From NCBI RefSeq assembly GCF_900639875.1, contig NZ_CAAAIA010000010.1, forward strand, positions 1 to 62,654: 62,654 nucleotides of DNA. The letters are read 5' to 3'. The translations under genes were made by a program, and so were the position numbers. The notes below the pieces were generated by a model. It did not search any database and was not told where the DNA came from. It saw only the letters and a program-made list of their open reading frames with translations. Shown here piece after piece: positions 29,170-39,016 of this stretch (position 1 is the stretch's first letter; every line of letters begins with the position of its first letter). The stretch comes from Legionella impletisoli (GTDB lineage Bacteria; Pseudomonadota; Gammaproteobacteria; Legionellales; Legionellaceae).

Positions 29170-30076
29170 ATATCTCCCAGCTCATGATCAAATGTGGCAA
29201 ACATTTCAGCCCATTTTGGCAAGCCGACGATTTCGACAATCTATTTTATTTGTCGGATCACGACATGTGAAGAGCTCGGTGTTTGCGATGAACCTTGTGG
29301 GCTACTTATTTTGTGAGCAGTTAAGTGCGTGTGGGCAGTGTCATCAATGTCAGCGATTGCTCGAAAACGTTCATCCTGATTTGCATTATATTGCTCAAGA
29401 TGCATTGGATAAAGCAATTAAAATCGACCAGATCCGAGCGATCCAACAGGATATTTACCAAACCCCACAGCGAGCAAAATACCGAATCGTTATCATTGAT
29501 TCTGCCGAAAGAATGAATATAGCAGCAGCGAATGCCTTATTAAAAGTATTGGAGGAGCCCCCTGTTCATACTCTATTTATTTTATTGGCTGAGCAAATGA
29601 GTAGTATTCCTCCAACGATTTTAAGTCGCTGCCAAAAATATTTTTTTTCTGACGGAATGCATGATGAGATTGATTATTTAAATTTAGGTAAGTTGTATCC
29701 CAACGAGGACCCACGTGCCGTTATTTTTCAAGACCGTGACCAATTGATTCAATCTCTTATTGATCTTTGTGAAAGTAAAGTTTCTCCTCCAGAGATAGCG
29801 ACACGTTGGAGTCACTACAATTTTGATGATTTGTTGTGGTGGTTGTATTTAGTAAATTCACAAATGATACGTTTTCATTTTTATAAGTCGGAGGCAAATT
29901 CGAGAGCAAATAACCGTTCTCTCTATAGACTCTCACAACAAATCCCGGTGACGAGTTTCTTTGACTATAATAGAAAAATAAGCGTATTAAGAAAAAAACT
30001 AAGCCAAAACATAACCATTAATCAAACCCTAGCGCTTGAGGATTTGCTGTTAGACTATGTTAGGAACATTCAATGA
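29147..30076 (+). CDS. holB: DNA polymerase III delta-prime subunit
   Basis: Clamp-loader stator subunit, 309 residues. The zinc module is seen in CGQCHQCQRLL near 60-70 with an earlier cysteine (FCEQLSAC). IIDSAERMNIAAANALLKVLEEPP is the conserved clamp-loader core, and ILSRCQK is the SRC motif that inserts an arginine into the neighbouring ATP site. The P-loop position reads GSRHVKSS, a degenerate form as expected for delta-prime, which does not hydrolyse ATP. The ATG at 29147 overlaps tmk; a GTG at 29162 is an alternative. It overlaps pilZ by four bases. Confidence 0.92.
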   Translation: MRTSSVVEYLPAHDQMWQTFQPILASRRFRQSILFVGSRHVKSSVFAMNLVGYLFCEQLSACGQCHQCQRLLENVHPDLHYIAQDALDKAIKIDQIRAIQQDIYQTPQRAKYRIVIIDSAERMNIAAANALLKVLEEPPVHTLFILLAEQMSSIPPTILSRCQKYFFSDGMHDEIDYLNLGKLYPNEDPRAVIFQDRDQLIQSLIDLCESKVSPPEIATRWSHYNFDDLLWWLYLVNSQMIRFHFYKSEANSRANNRSLYRLSQQIPVTSFFDYNRKISVLRKKLSQNITINQTLALEDLLLDYVRNIQ

Positions 30077-30414
30077 ATGATATGGTAGACTTGATTGAAT
30101 GCAACTTTAGCGATGAGCATGCACTGTACCTTGCGTACATGCCTTTTATCAAAGGCGGCGGTTTATTTATTCGAACAAAAAAAGCTTATGAGCTAGGCGG
30201 TGAGATAACCTTATCTGTTCAACTTCCCGAAGAATCAGAGACGTATTTAGTGGAAGGCAAAATTGCTTGGTTGACGCCTAAAGAGGCTCAAGGAAACAAA
30301 CCTGTCGGGATTGGAGTGCAATTAAGTGGAAAAAATGGCCTTAATTTATGTACAAAAATTGAAACTATTTTGGCCGGTAAGTTAAAATCCACTGAAGGAA
30401 CTGATACCATTTAA
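30073..30414 (+). CDS. pilZ: Type IV pilus PilZ-domain protein
   Basis: A 113-residue PilZ protein in the classic position between holB and tatD. The beta-barrel motif is seen as GGGLFIRTKKAYELGGEITLSVQLP, followed by the GKIAWLTP and GIGVQLSG strands. It lacks the N-terminal RxxxR that clamps cyclic di-GMP, as in the pilus-assembly PilZ of Pseudomonas and Xanthomonas, so it probably acts through protein partners such as PilB. The pil structural genes are 15 kb away in this window. Confidence 0.9.
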   Translation: MNDMVDLIECNFSDEHALYLAYMPFIKGGGLFIRTKKAYELGGEITLSVQLPEESETYLVEGKIAWLTPKEAQGNKPVGIGVQLSGKNGLNLCTKIETILAGKLKSTEGTDTI

Positions 30415-30435
30415 AACTTTCGTTATCAAAACAAT

Positions 30436-31233
30436 ATGAATACTTCTAATCTGAATTTTATTGATTCTCATTGTCATTTGCACAGCATCGATTTAAGTGA
30501 GTTTGACGATAAGCTCGAAAATTTAATGCAAGAAGCCTACAATGCTGGCGTTAAAGAAATGTTATGCGTTTGCATTGAACTAGAGGATATGCCTCTCCTC
30601 TATAAACTGGCAGATCATTATTCAAATGTATACATATCAGCAGGCTTACATCCAAACGCTACCATAGCCGAAGAACCGAATGCAGATTCATTATTATTGC
30701 TTGCTTCTCATCCGGCTTGCATCGCAATTGGAGAAACAGGGTTAGATTATTTTCGAACAGAGGGTGAAGAGGCGATTGAAATACAAAGACAGAGGTTTCG
30801 TCAACATATTCGAGCCGCGCGAACTTCTGGCAAACCATTAATTATTCATACCCGTGATGCAGTGGACGATACCATACAGGTCATGATTGAGGAAAATGCT
30901 TCGGATATCGGAGGGGTGCTTCATTGTTTTACTGAATCTTGGGATATGGCAAGAAAAGCATTAGATCTTGGTTTTTATATCTCATTTTCTGGCATTGTAA
31001 CGTTTAAAAACGCTACTCAATTGCAAGAAGTAGCAAAAAAGGTACCTCTAGAACGTCTCTTAATTGAAACCGATTCGCCTTATTTAGCGCCTGTTCCATT
31101 CCGAGGAAAGCAAAATCATCCTGCGTTAGTTAAGCATGTGGCTTTTGCAATCAGTGAACTTAAGGGGATTAACTTAGAAGCGTTAGCCTCGCAAACAACG
31201 GATAATTTCTATCGTTGTTTTAAATTGCGTTAG
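30436..31233 (+). CDS. tatD: TatD family metal-dependent DNase
   Basis: A 265-residue TIM-barrel hydrolase of the TatD/YcfH group. The metal ligands are visible in order: DSHCHLHS at the N-terminus, GETGLDYF near 97, HTRDAVDDT near 130, HCFTES near 157 and ETDSPYLAPVP near 210. Members show 3'-5' exonuclease or deoxyribonuclease activity; the physiological substrate is often unclear. It ends the mltG-tmk-holB-pilZ-tatD series, 21 bases after pilZ. Confidence 0.93.
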   Translation: MNTSNLNFIDSHCHLHSIDLSEFDDKLENLMQEAYNAGVKEMLCVCIELEDMPLLYKLADHYSNVYISAGLHPNATIAEEPNADSLLLLASHPACIAIGETGLDYFRTEGEEAIEIQRQRFRQHIRAARTSGKPLIIHTRDAVDDTIQVMIEENASDIGGVLHCFTESWDMARKALDLGFYISFSGIVTFKNATQLQEVAKKVPLERLLIETDSPYLAPVPFRGKQNHPALVKHVAFAISELKGINLEALASQTTDNFYRCFKLR

Positions 31234-31330
31234 AGATTGTTTTGGGTGATCACTTGGAATTCTTCCCACTATTTTTTTTGAAGTTTTTTGAGTACAGTAT
31301 AAGGTAATTTCGAACAATAAGGATCTTCTA

Positions 31331-31816
31331 ATGAATGTTCTAGCACCTATGCTGTTCATCGCTTCTTTTATTTACGCCTATTTAGTATCCCCTTTGTATC
31401 CCACCTATTTAGCCGCTTTATTATCGTGTTTGCTGTTATTTTCCGTAGGGATTTTAAATATTATTGAATGGTTTTATTATTGTTATAAAACCAGGAAAAC
31501 CGCGCGTGAAATAGGCTGGAAACCTTCTCCTTTCCAACATGAAGCCGGTTATGCTGATTTAGGGTTTGGGGTAGCAGGCGTGCTTTCTTATTTTTACGCC
31601 ATTTTTGCTCCCGGGGTGGTTGTGGCGTTTTCAATTTTTTCTTTTGGTGTGGCTTGGGGACATATTCGTGAGATGATAAAAATGGGGAATTATAAGGCTG
31701 GCAATGTCGGACCTGTTTTATTTACGGATATACTGATCCCTATTATGCTACTGGCATCATTTTGGCATACCTGGCAAACTTATCTCTTTAAAATTAATTA
31801 TATTATACCTTATTAG
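31331..31816 (+). CDS. Small membrane protein of unknown function
   Basis: The 161 residues form about four hydrophobic spans with short loops (MLFIASFIYAYLV, LAALLSCLLLFSVGIL, YADLGFGVAGVLSYFYAIF, VLFTDILIPIMLLASFW). It resembles the small DUF6790-like membrane proteins, a tentative comparison without catalytic motifs. ILNIIEWFYYCYK is followed by a conserved-looking loop EIGWKPSPFQHEAGYADLG. It lies 97 bases after tatD and 35 bases before another unknown gene, so the pair may be co-transcribed. Confidence 0.65.
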   Translation: MNVLAPMLFIASFIYAYLVSPLYPTYLAALLSCLLLFSVGILNIIEWFYYCYKTRKTAREIGWKPSPFQHEAGYADLGFGVAGVLSYFYAIFAPGVVVAFSIFSFGVAWGHIREMIKMGNYKAGNVGPVLFTDILIPIMLLASFWHTWQTYLFKINYIIPY

Positions 31817-31851
31817 GCTCGGCTGAACGAAACCGATATTAAGGAAATTCA

Positions 31852-32415
31852 ATGAGTAGTTTTTTTAGAAAACAAAAAAAACCGAGTAATCAAAAAAATA
31901 CGTTTGAAAATTATTATGATCATGTAAATTGTCTCATTGAGGATTTAACAGAAACCATCAATGAAATTGATGGTGAGTTTTATAAAGGAAATATCAATGT
32001 AGCATTCTCGAAAGTTAATCGGGAATTTCTAAAAAGACTCAATCTTTTTGAGCCACTGTACGATCGTTATGATTATCTTGATGAGATCGGTGGTGCTATT
32101 GTAGTGCCAATATTAGGCATTTCCATCGCCTTAGCCTCCTTGAGCTTCGCTCTTTGGGAAGGCATTCAGCTTTTAGCAATAAAAACAAGAATCAAACAAG
32201 ACGATGGAGAAAAACATAATGACAAAGCCATCCAATGTTTGTTATTTTCAGGCGCAAACTTTTTGATCAGCGTTTATTACTCCATTAAATCGGTAATAAG
32301 TCTAATCACTAGACCGCTCATGACGCTTATTACAGGTTGGAAAAAGGAAGATGAGCCAAGATTTATTCGTGAAGATTCCTTTGAAGCATGGGTTGGAGCT
32401 TCATTTCAATCTTAA
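31852..32415 (+). CDS. Unknown protein with a hydrophobic central region
   Basis: I do not recognise this 187-residue protein. The first 75 residues are soluble and helical (DHVNCLIEDLTETINEID). Hydrophobic segments follow near 80-105 (GGAIVVPILGISIALASLS) and 125-160 (LLFSGANFLISVYYS and a second half). The C-terminus is charged: EDEPRFIREDSFEAW near the end. Acidic residues close to the C-terminus occur in Dot/Icm substrates, but this alone is weak evidence. It sits 37 bases before anmK on the same strand. Confidence 0.6.
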   Translation: MSSFFRKQKKPSNQKNTFENYYDHVNCLIEDLTETINEIDGEFYKGNINVAFSKVNREFLKRLNLFEPLYDRYDYLDEIGGAIVVPILGISIALASLSFALWEGIQLLAIKTRIKQDDGEKHNDKAIQCLLFSGANFLISVYYSIKSVISLITRPLMTLITGWKKEDEPRFIREDSFEAWVGASFQS

Positions 32416-32451
32416 AGTTCTAACTCATACAAATATTCCGAGGCTCAATCC

Positions 32452-33543
32452 ATGAATTTGTATATTGGTTTAATGTCTGGGACCAGCATGGATGGAATTG
32501 ATGCTGCAGTAGTTGATCTAGATACGAATCAGCTTATCGCTGGTATTACCATTTCTTATCGAAATAAAACATTAAAGCAATTAAACGATGTTTTAAAACA
32601 AAAAAATCTTCCACTTGCTTTGATCCCACAGTTAAACACGCTAATTGGACAAGATTTTGCAGAAGCAGTACAAAAACTGTTAGCGAGTGCACAAATCCCC
32701 CCGCATGCTATTCAAGCTATTGGAAGCCATGGTCAAACGATCGCGCATGATGTGACCGTAAATATCCCCTATACCTTCCAATTGGGATGTGCGCACACCA
32801 TAGCCGTGAGGACAGGCATTACGGTCATTGCAGATTTTAGAACACGCGATTTAGTACTAGGTGGGATAGGTGCGCCTTTTGCGCCCATTTTTCATCAGAC
32901 TTTATTCGGATTAAGATTTCAAGATCCTATTGCGATTGTAAATATTGGTGGGATAGCCAATGTAACTTTTTTACATCAACATCAAGTGAGTCAGGGGTTC
33001 GATACGGGGCCTGGTAATTGTTTGCTGGACTATTGGATTCAAAAGCATCTTAATCGCTCGTTTGATGCGAATGGAGAGTGGGCTTCGTCCGGTACCTTAG
33101 CCCAACCTTTACTGGATAGCTTGCTTAGTGATTCTTATTTTCAGAAGCTTCCCCCTAAAAGCGTTGGCAAGGAATACTTTTCTCCTGACTGGTTAACAAA
33201 AAATCTCACTGAAGCACTGAAACCTGAAGATGTGCAAGCGACGCTTCTTTCGTTAACTGCTTTAACCATCTGCAATGCCATTAAGGACAGTCCCCAAAAA
33301 CCTAAGAACGTATTCGTTTGTGGTGGTGGTGCGCATAACACTAAGTTGTTACAAGAAATGGCAAGAAATCTTACCACGGTGAACGTCAGCAGCACAGAAA
33401 CAATGGGGGTTGACCCTGATTTTATTGAAGCTATGATGTTTGCCTGGTTAGCTGAGAAGACTCTGACCAAAACGCCAGTTGATCTCAGACCCATTACGGG
33501 AGCGTCAAAGCCCGCGATTTTGGGCGCAATTTATTATCCATAA
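32452..33543 (+). CDS. anmK: Anhydro-N-acetylmuramic acid kinase
   Basis: Recycles peptidoglycan: hydrolyses and phosphorylates 1,6-anhydro-MurNAc to MurNAc-6-phosphate. The 363 residues begin IGLMSGTSMDGIDAAV, the family signature. GSHGQTIAHD near 100 has the catalytic Asp region, IGGIANVTFL lies near 165 and GFDTGPGNCLLDYW near 180. The kinase is consistent with other cell-wall genes in the window. No muramic acid etherase gene is next to it. Confidence 0.95.
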   Translation: MNLYIGLMSGTSMDGIDAAVVDLDTNQLIAGITISYRNKTLKQLNDVLKQKNLPLALIPQLNTLIGQDFAEAVQKLLASAQIPPHAIQAIGSHGQTIAHDVTVNIPYTFQLGCAHTIAVRTGITVIADFRTRDLVLGGIGAPFAPIFHQTLFGLRFQDPIAIVNIGGIANVTFLHQHQVSQGFDTGPGNCLLDYWIQKHLNRSFDANGEWASSGTLAQPLLDSLLSDSYFQKLPPKSVGKEYFSPDWLTKNLTEALKPEDVQATLLSLTALTICNAIKDSPQKPKNVFVCGGGAHNTKLLQEMARNLTTVNVSSTETMGVDPDFIEAMMFAWLAEKTLTKTPVDLRPITGASKPAILGAIYYP

Positions 33544-33633
33544 ACACATTGCTTCGTTGCTCAATGATTTAGAAAAATGATACTCAAAGTCGAGCCCATT
33601 AGAATGTCAATTGCTGAATAAAAAAAGAGCGCC

Positions 33634-33663
33634 TTGACAAGAGAATTTCGCTTAGGGTCTAAT
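33634..33663 (+). promoter_or_regulatory. Candidate promoter of the MFS transporter gene
   Basis: A perfect TTGACA at 33634-33639 and TCTAAT at 33658-33663 are 18 bases apart, ending 32 bases before the gene at 33696. The -10 is imperfect but the whole arrangement is plausible for sigma-70. Confidence 0.45.
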
Positions 33664-33695
33664 GTGCTTTTTTAAACACTGGTATTGCCTTACAT

Positions 33696-34970
33696 ATGTA
33701 TTCTTCAACACCTTCTGAGCATAGTCTCTTTAAAGCCTATTTTATATTCTTTCTAGCGGCTTCTTTTTATATGTATGAATTCATTTTACAAGTGGCCCCC
33801 AGTGTTATGGCTGATCCTATGATGAAAACCTTTCAGGTTAGCGCAGAAGGATTCGGTATTATCTCTGCTTTTTATTTTTATGCATACGCACCTATGCAAT
33901 TACCTGCGGGTGTTTTATTTGATCGATATGGGCCGCGCAAATTGATGACGTTTGCTTTGATTCTTTGTGCGGTAGGATCATTCTTTTTTGCTTCAACCGA
34001 CAGTATTTTAACTGCATCCATTGGACGGTTTTTAATTGGAATTGGTTCTGCTTTTTCATTTATTGGTGTGTTGGTTTTGCTATCTCGTTGGTTTCCACCA
34101 CAGCATTTTGCAATCTTAGCAGGTATTGCGCAAGCGATGAGTTCCGTGGGAGCCATGTTTGGAGAAATGCCGCTGGCTGCTATGACAGAAGCATTAGGTT
34201 GGCGTCAAGCGAGTTTCATTTTAGCTATCATGGGATTTATTCTCGCGATTTTTCTATGGTCATTTATCAGAGATTACCCAAACCAACCTACCCAAGATAA
34301 GCCTTCCCAGCGATTTCGTGATGAGTGGCAGCGTTTAGTGGCTGTGTGTAAGCACACCTATACTTGGATAACCGGAGCGTATGCCTTTACCATCTGGACT
34401 CCCATTGCGGTGTTTGCTGCGCTGTGGGGAGTGCCGTACTTAGAAGAAAAATATCAAATTGGGGTTGTCGAAGCTTCAGGCATGTGTAGCATGATTTGGC
34501 TTGGCATAGGAATAGGTAGTCCATTGTTAGGTTGGATAAGTGATCGATTAACTAGTCGGCGTCTCGCGTTAGGTCTTAGCGCTTTTTTTGGTTTTTTGTC
34601 GACTTGTATTCTTCTGTATGTTCCCGGTGTGGAAATGAGTTGGATGTATCTTGTTCTCTTTGCTTTAGGATTGGGAGCAGGAGGGCAAACAGTTAGTTTT
34701 GCCGTGGTAAAAGATAATAATCCAAATCATTTGGTTGGAACCGCTTCAGGGTTTAATAATCTTTCGGTACTCATTGGCGGGGCTATTTTTCAGCCCCTAG
34801 TTGGCGTATTTTTACATCGATTTGGACGTTATGAGATCATTAACGGAATCACAACTTATTCCGTTAACAGTTATCAAAAAGCATTGCTGGTCATGCCATG
34901 CTGTTATTTTTTAAGTCTAATACTGGTGCTATTTTTTATTAAAGAATCTCATCCTGGTCGACGGAACTAA
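33696..34970 (+). CDS. MFS transporter
   Basis: A 424-residue major facilitator protein with 12 predicted spans. The N-terminus [20 protein letters not shown] leads to the loop 2-3 signature [11 protein letters not shown] central cytoplasmic loop ([16 protein letters not shown]) divides two six-helix halves, and the second half repeats the signature as DRLTSRRLA. Legionella genomes hold many members of this branch, for amino acids, organic acids or siderophores; nothing here tells which. It is convergent with sdaA and the two stop regions overlap by four bases. Confidence 0.85.
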   Translation: MYSSTPSEHSLFKAYFIFFLAASFYMYEFILQVAPSVMADPMMKTFQVSAEGFGIISAFYFYAYAPMQLPAGVLFDRYGPRKLMTFALILCAVGSFFFASTDSILTASIGRFLIGIGSAFSFIGVLVLLSRWFPPQHFAILAGIAQAMSSVGAMFGEMPLAAMTEALGWRQASFILAIMGFILAIFLWSFIRDYPNQPTQDKPSQRFRDEWQRLVAVCKHTYTWITGAYAFTIWTPIAVFAALWGVPYLEEKYQIGVVEASGMCSMIWLGIGIGSPLLGWISDRLTSRRLALGLSAFFGFLSTCILLYVPGVEMSWMYLVLFALGLGAGGQTVSFAVVKDNNPNHLVGTASGFNNLSVLIGGAIFQPLVGVFLHRFGRYEIINGITTYSVNSYQKALLVMPCCYFLSLILVLFFIKESHPGRRN

Positions 34971-36343
34971 CATTCGGTTAAATTAACAGCTAAGCCTCCG
35001 GTTGATGTTTCTTTGTATATGCTTTGCATATCCATACCCGTTTGCTTCATGGTTTTGATGACTTTATCCAATGAGATTTGATGTTGTCCATCACCAATTA
35101 AAGCCATCCTGGAAGCATTGACTGCTTTTACAGCGCCCATGGCATTGCGTTCAATGCAGGGAATTTGAACCAGTCCCAAGACGGGATCGCAAGTCATTCC
35201 TAAATGATGTTCCATGGCAATTTCAGCTGCATTTTCAATTTGATCAATACTGCCCCCTAAGACCGCAGTCAGTCCTGCAGCGGCCATAGACGAGGCAACG
35301 CCTACTTCACCTTGGCAACCCACTTCCGCACCAGAAATCGACGCCCCTTTTTTATATAAAATGCCAACGGCCGCAGCAGTTAAGAAATAGGTATAAATAT
35401 CTTCCTTATCGAGCTTTCCATGGGCTTCCTGGCAATATTTAAACACAGCAGGAATAATGCCTGCTGCTCCATTAGTCGGGGCTGTTACAATTCGGCCACC
35501 CGCAGCATTTTCTTCATTCACAGCCATAGCATATAAGTTAAGACGGTTCATAATGTCCGAACGCTCATAAGCGCTGGGTACGCCATTTTGAGAATTTAAT
35601 TTGTTAAATAAATCAGGTGCTCGTCGTTTAAGCTTAAGTCCACCAGGAAGCTCGCCTGGATGTTGGCAGCCATTGTCAATGCAGTCACACATGACTTTGG
35701 CAATGGCTAAAATGCCTGAATAAATTGCATCTTCACTACGCCAGCTTCGCTCATTAGCAAGCATTAATTCTGCAATGGTCAACTGATTCGATTTGCACTG
35801 GTCAAGGAGTTGTCTCGCTGTGTCAAAGGGATAGGGCAGTTGGATGTCATCTTGCTCCAACTGATCAAATGCTTCATCTGTTGTAATAAATCCACCGCCA
35901 ATCGAATAATAGATTTGGCTTAATAAATAATGATTGTTTTCATCAAACGCAGTAAATTTCATGCCATTACTATGTTTTGGAAGCACTTCCTTTTGATATA
36001 AAATAAAATCTTGGGCTTCTTCAAAGTCGATGGTTTTTTTGCCTGCCAGGGAGAGTTTCTTATTGGTAAGAATTTCATTCATTCTTGGAACCATGAGTTC
36101 AGGATCAACCGTTTCAGGATCTTTACCTTCAAGTCCATTTAATATGGCTTTGTCTGTCCCATGACCTTTACCGGTTAGGGCGAGTGATCCATAGAGTTCA
36201 ACTTTAATTCGTTCAGTCTGATTAAACAGTTTTCTATCAGTCAGGAGTTTAATGAACTCGTTTGCAGCATACATTGGCCCGACAGTATGTGAGCTAGATG
36301 GGCCAATACCAATAGAAAACAAATCAAAAAGGCTGATGTTCAT
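34967..36343 (-). CDS. sdaA: L-serine ammonia-lyase (deaminase), iron-sulfur type
   Basis: Converts serine to pyruvate and ammonia using a [4Fe-4S] cluster. The 458-residue single chain begins [20 protein letters not shown], the beta-domain signature. The alpha domain carries [29 protein letters not shown] and the cysteines in [18 protein letters not shown] that bind the cluster. The end, [12 protein letters not shown], places the C-terminal cysteine at the active site as in Legionella and E. coli enzymes. Serine is a main carbon source of Legionella. Confidence 0.95.
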   Translation of the reverse strand: MNISLFDLFSIGIGPSSSHTVGPMYAANEFIKLLTDRKLFNQTERIKVELYGSLALTGKGHGTDKAILNGLEGKDPETVDPELMVPRMNEILTNKKLSLAGKKTIDFEEAQDFILYQKEVLPKHSNGMKFTAFDENNHYLLSQIYYSIGGGFITTDEAFDQLEQDDIQLPYPFDTARQLLDQCKSNQLTIAELMLANERSWRSEDAIYSGILAIAKVMCDCIDNGCQHPGELPGGLKLKRRAPDLFNKLNSQNGVPSAYERSDIMNRLNLYAMAVNEENAAGGRIVTAPTNGAAGIIPAVFKYCQEAHGKLDKEDIYTYFLTAAAVGILYKKGASISGAEVGCQGEVGVASSMAAAGLTAVLGGSIDQIENAAEIAMEHHLGMTCDPVLGLVQIPCIERNAMGAVKAVNASRMALIGDGQHQISLDKVIKTMKQTGMDMQSIYKETSTGGLAVNLTEC

Positions 36344-36463
36344 TTAATTAAAACTCAATTCAGAGGGTTCATAAAAAAGTATAGAATATTATCATAGGTG
36401 GAGGTTAAGTAGTGAGAAATTTTTGCACGGCTCTTTACGTTTAAGTTCTTAACTTTCTGTGTC

Positions 36464-36487
36464 GTATGATTCAGGGCAAAATCATAC
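36464..36487. repeat. Inverted repeat upstream of ugd
   Basis: GTATGATT at 36464-36471 and AATCATAC at 36480-36487 are separated by eight bases, in the 266-base gap between sdaA and ugd. It may be an operator or a weak hairpin. It overlaps the 21-base motif shared with the acpP-fabF gap (36469-36489). The rest of the gap is AT-rich with no gene. Confidence 0.4.
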
Positions 36488-36609
36488 TTTGACTGATTCA
36501 AGCAGTTTCTAGACAAACTGGCATAATCTTATCTTGTCATAGGATTAACTAAATTTGTCATTTCTATAAAATTTATCGATAATGCAGAAATTTATTTTTT
36601 GAGAAAAGC

Positions 36610-37962
36610 ATGAACATTTCTGTATATGGGGCGGGGTATGTTGGTCTAGTTTCAGGTGTTTGCTTTGCCCATCTTGGTCATAATGTACTTTGTGTTGATA
36701 TAGATGAACAAAAAATTAGCCGCTTGAAGCAAGGCAATTGCACAATTTTTGAAAATCAATTGCCGGAGTTATTGAAGCAGCAATTAGAGTCGGGACGACT
36801 ATCTTTTTCATCAGACACTTCGAAAGCGATTGAGTACGCACAAGTGCATATCATTGCAACAGGAACGCCAAGCTTGCCCAGCGGGGAGGCAGATTTATCT
36901 CAAGTACTGGGGATTGCAGAACAAATTTCTCTCGAAACTCAAAAAGACACACTGATCGTGACCAAATCAACCGTCCCTGTAGGAACTGGAGACAAGCTCA
37001 GTATGGTTATCGCCGATATTCAACGTAAGCGAAACAGTCATTTTCAAATTCAAGTGGCTTCAAATCCCGAGTTTTTGCGTGAGGGCAGAGCTGTGTCTGA
37101 TTTTTTAAATCCCGATCGCATCATTCTAGGGGGTGACAAACAGGCTCTAGAACCCCTTGAGGCCATTTATAAGCCGTTGGTTAGTAAAGGGGTTTCGTTA
37201 GTATGCATGAGTCGAAAATCGGCGGAGTTAACGAAATACTCAGCCAATGCAATGCTCGCTTGCAAGATAAGTTTTATGAATCAAATCAGTTTGATTGCAG
37301 AGGAAGTTGGTGCGGATATTGAAGATGTACGCCAAGGAATGAGTCTGGATCACCGAATTGGTCCTCATTTTATTCAAGCAGGGATTGGCTATGGTGGGTC
37401 ATGCTTTCCAAAAGATATTCGAGCTTTAAAACATACTGCTTTTCAAAAGGGAATAAACGCTTCTCTATTAGACTCGATTGATGCCATTAATAACCTACAA
37501 AAAAATTGGGTATTTAATAAGCTTGCTCATCATTTTAATCATGATTTAAAGGACCGCACTATTGCGATTTGGGGGCTTTCATTTAAGCCTGGAACGGATG
37601 ATATACGAGAAGCGAGTAGTTTAGTCATCATTCATGCTTTATTGAAGGCTGGAGTAAAGTTAAGATTATACGATCCGGTGGCGATGACTCAGGCTAAAAA
37701 AATTCTTCTTAAAGAAGATGCAATTACCTGGTGTTCAAGTGCTGAAGAAACTCTTCAAACCAGTAACTTAGCTGCACTGGTTATAGCGACAGAATGGGAT
37801 GAATTTAAGTCGTATCCACTTCAAAATCTGGCTCAAGCATTGAAACAATCGCCTTTAATCGATGGTAGAAATTGTTTTTCGTTATCCAAGGTGATGCAAT
37901 CAGGCATAGCTTATTATTATTCTGTAGGAAGACCAATGGTGGGAATCGAGCTTAATGTGTAG
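36610..37962 (+). CDS. ugd: UDP-glucose 6-dehydrogenase
   Basis: Oxidises UDP-glucose to UDP-glucuronate for surface polysaccharide or lipid A modification. The 450 residues begin with the NAD motif YGAGYVGLVSG. TKSTVPVGTGDKL lies near 120 and NPEFLREGRAVSDF near 155, and the catalytic cysteine is C265 in GYGGSCFPKDI. The C-terminal domain has WGLSFKPGTDDIREASS. It is paired with galU 14 bases downstream, so the two enzymes act in sequence on glucose-1-phosphate. Confidence 0.95.
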   Translation: MNISVYGAGYVGLVSGVCFAHLGHNVLCVDIDEQKISRLKQGNCTIFENQLPELLKQQLESGRLSFSSDTSKAIEYAQVHIIATGTPSLPSGEADLSQVLGIAEQISLETQKDTLIVTKSTVPVGTGDKLSMVIADIQRKRNSHFQIQVASNPEFLREGRAVSDFLNPDRIILGGDKQALEPLEAIYKPLVSKGVSLVCMSRKSAELTKYSANAMLACKISFMNQISLIAEEVGADIEDVRQGMSLDHRIGPHFIQAGIGYGGSCFPKDIRALKHTAFQKGINASLLDSIDAINNLQKNWVFNKLAHHFNHDLKDRTIAIWGLSFKPGTDDIREASSLVIIHALLKAGVKLRLYDPVAMTQAKKILLKEDAITWCSSAEETLQTSNLAALVIATEWDEFKSYPLQNLAQALKQSPLIDGRNCFSLSKVMQSGIAYYYSVGRPMVGIELNV

Positions 37963-37976
37963 AAGGATTTATTAAT

Positions 37977-38849
37977 ATGAAAGTAAAAAAAGCTGTTTTT
38001 CCTGTTGCTGGTTTGGGGTCACGATTTCTTCCTGCAACCAAAGCGAATCCCAAGGAAATGTTACCGATTGTGGATAAACCCTTAATTCAGTATGCTGTAG
38101 AAGAAGCGGTACGAGCCGGCATCAATCACATGATTTTTATCACAAGCTCGAGTAAGCGCTCGATTGAAGATCATTTTGATAATAATTTTGAATTAGAATC
38201 TAGATTACAGGAACAAGGGAAAGTAGACTTATTGAGTTTGGTTCGAAATATTTCCCCTCCTGGCATTCAATTTTCATATGTCAGACAACATCAGCCACTT
38301 GGTTTGGGTCATGCTGTACTTTGTGCTGAGCATGTGGTGGGTGAAGAGCCTTTTGCTGTGTTATTAGCCGATGATTTGATTGACGACGCAAGGGATTCAT
38401 GTTTAGGTTCTATGGTGGATTATTTTAATACAGACGAAAGTTCTGTATTGGCCGTGCAACCTGTACCGTGGGCAGAGGTTCATCAATATGGTGTAGTGAA
38501 GGTTAAGGATAATCAATCCAGTTTTTCTGATATCCAGGCCATGGTAGAAAAACCACTTCGAGAAGCAGCCCCCTCCAATCTAGCCTCCGTTGGTCGGTAT
38601 ATTTTTACTTCGACCATTTTTTCTTGCTTAAAACGAACTCATATCGATTCTCGAGGTGAAATTCAATTAACCGATGGCATTCAGCAATTGTTAAAAGAAG
38701 AGCCTGTTAAGGCCTACCGATTTGATGGCAAACGCTTTGACTGTGGCTCCAAGCTTGGCTATTTACAAGCCATGGTTGCATTTGGAAAGCGCCATCCTGA
38801 AATTGGAGATGCTTTTTGTCAGTATTTACAAAGCGAAAGAGAGGTTTAA
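37977..38849 (+). CDS. galU: UTP-glucose-1-phosphate uridylyltransferase
   Basis: Makes UDP-glucose from UTP and glucose-1-phosphate, supplying Ugd. The 290 residues carry VAGLGSRFLPATKANPKEML (nucleotide binding, catalytic Lys of KEMLP), KPLIQYAVEEAV, QPLGLGHAVLCA and VLLADDLIDD, as in bacterial GalU. The start is preceded by AGGATTTATT, a partial ribosome binding site. It is clearly co-transcribed with ugd. Confidence 0.95.
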   Translation: MKVKKAVFPVAGLGSRFLPATKANPKEMLPIVDKPLIQYAVEEAVRAGINHMIFITSSSKRSIEDHFDNNFELESRLQEQGKVDLLSLVRNISPPGIQFSYVRQHQPLGLGHAVLCAEHVVGEEPFAVLLADDLIDDARDSCLGSMVDYFNTDESSVLAVQPVPWAEVHQYGVVKVKDNQSSFSDIQAMVEKPLREAAPSNLASVGRYIFTSTIFSCLKRTHIDSRGEIQLTDGIQQLLKEEPVKAYRFDGKRFDCGSKLGYLQAMVAFGKRHPEIGDAFCQYLQSEREV

Positions 38850-39016
38850 GATTATAATCTGACAGACCATAAAGACCATCGTAGACATTAACGTTCAATG
38901 TTTTCGCCGTCAAAATGGTTGAAAACACATTTTTCATCAAGTTGAGTTTGAGTATTTTCTTTTTAATTCTATCTCTGGCAAAATCAATACAGGCCCGTTA
39001 TTTCCAGTGAGGAATT

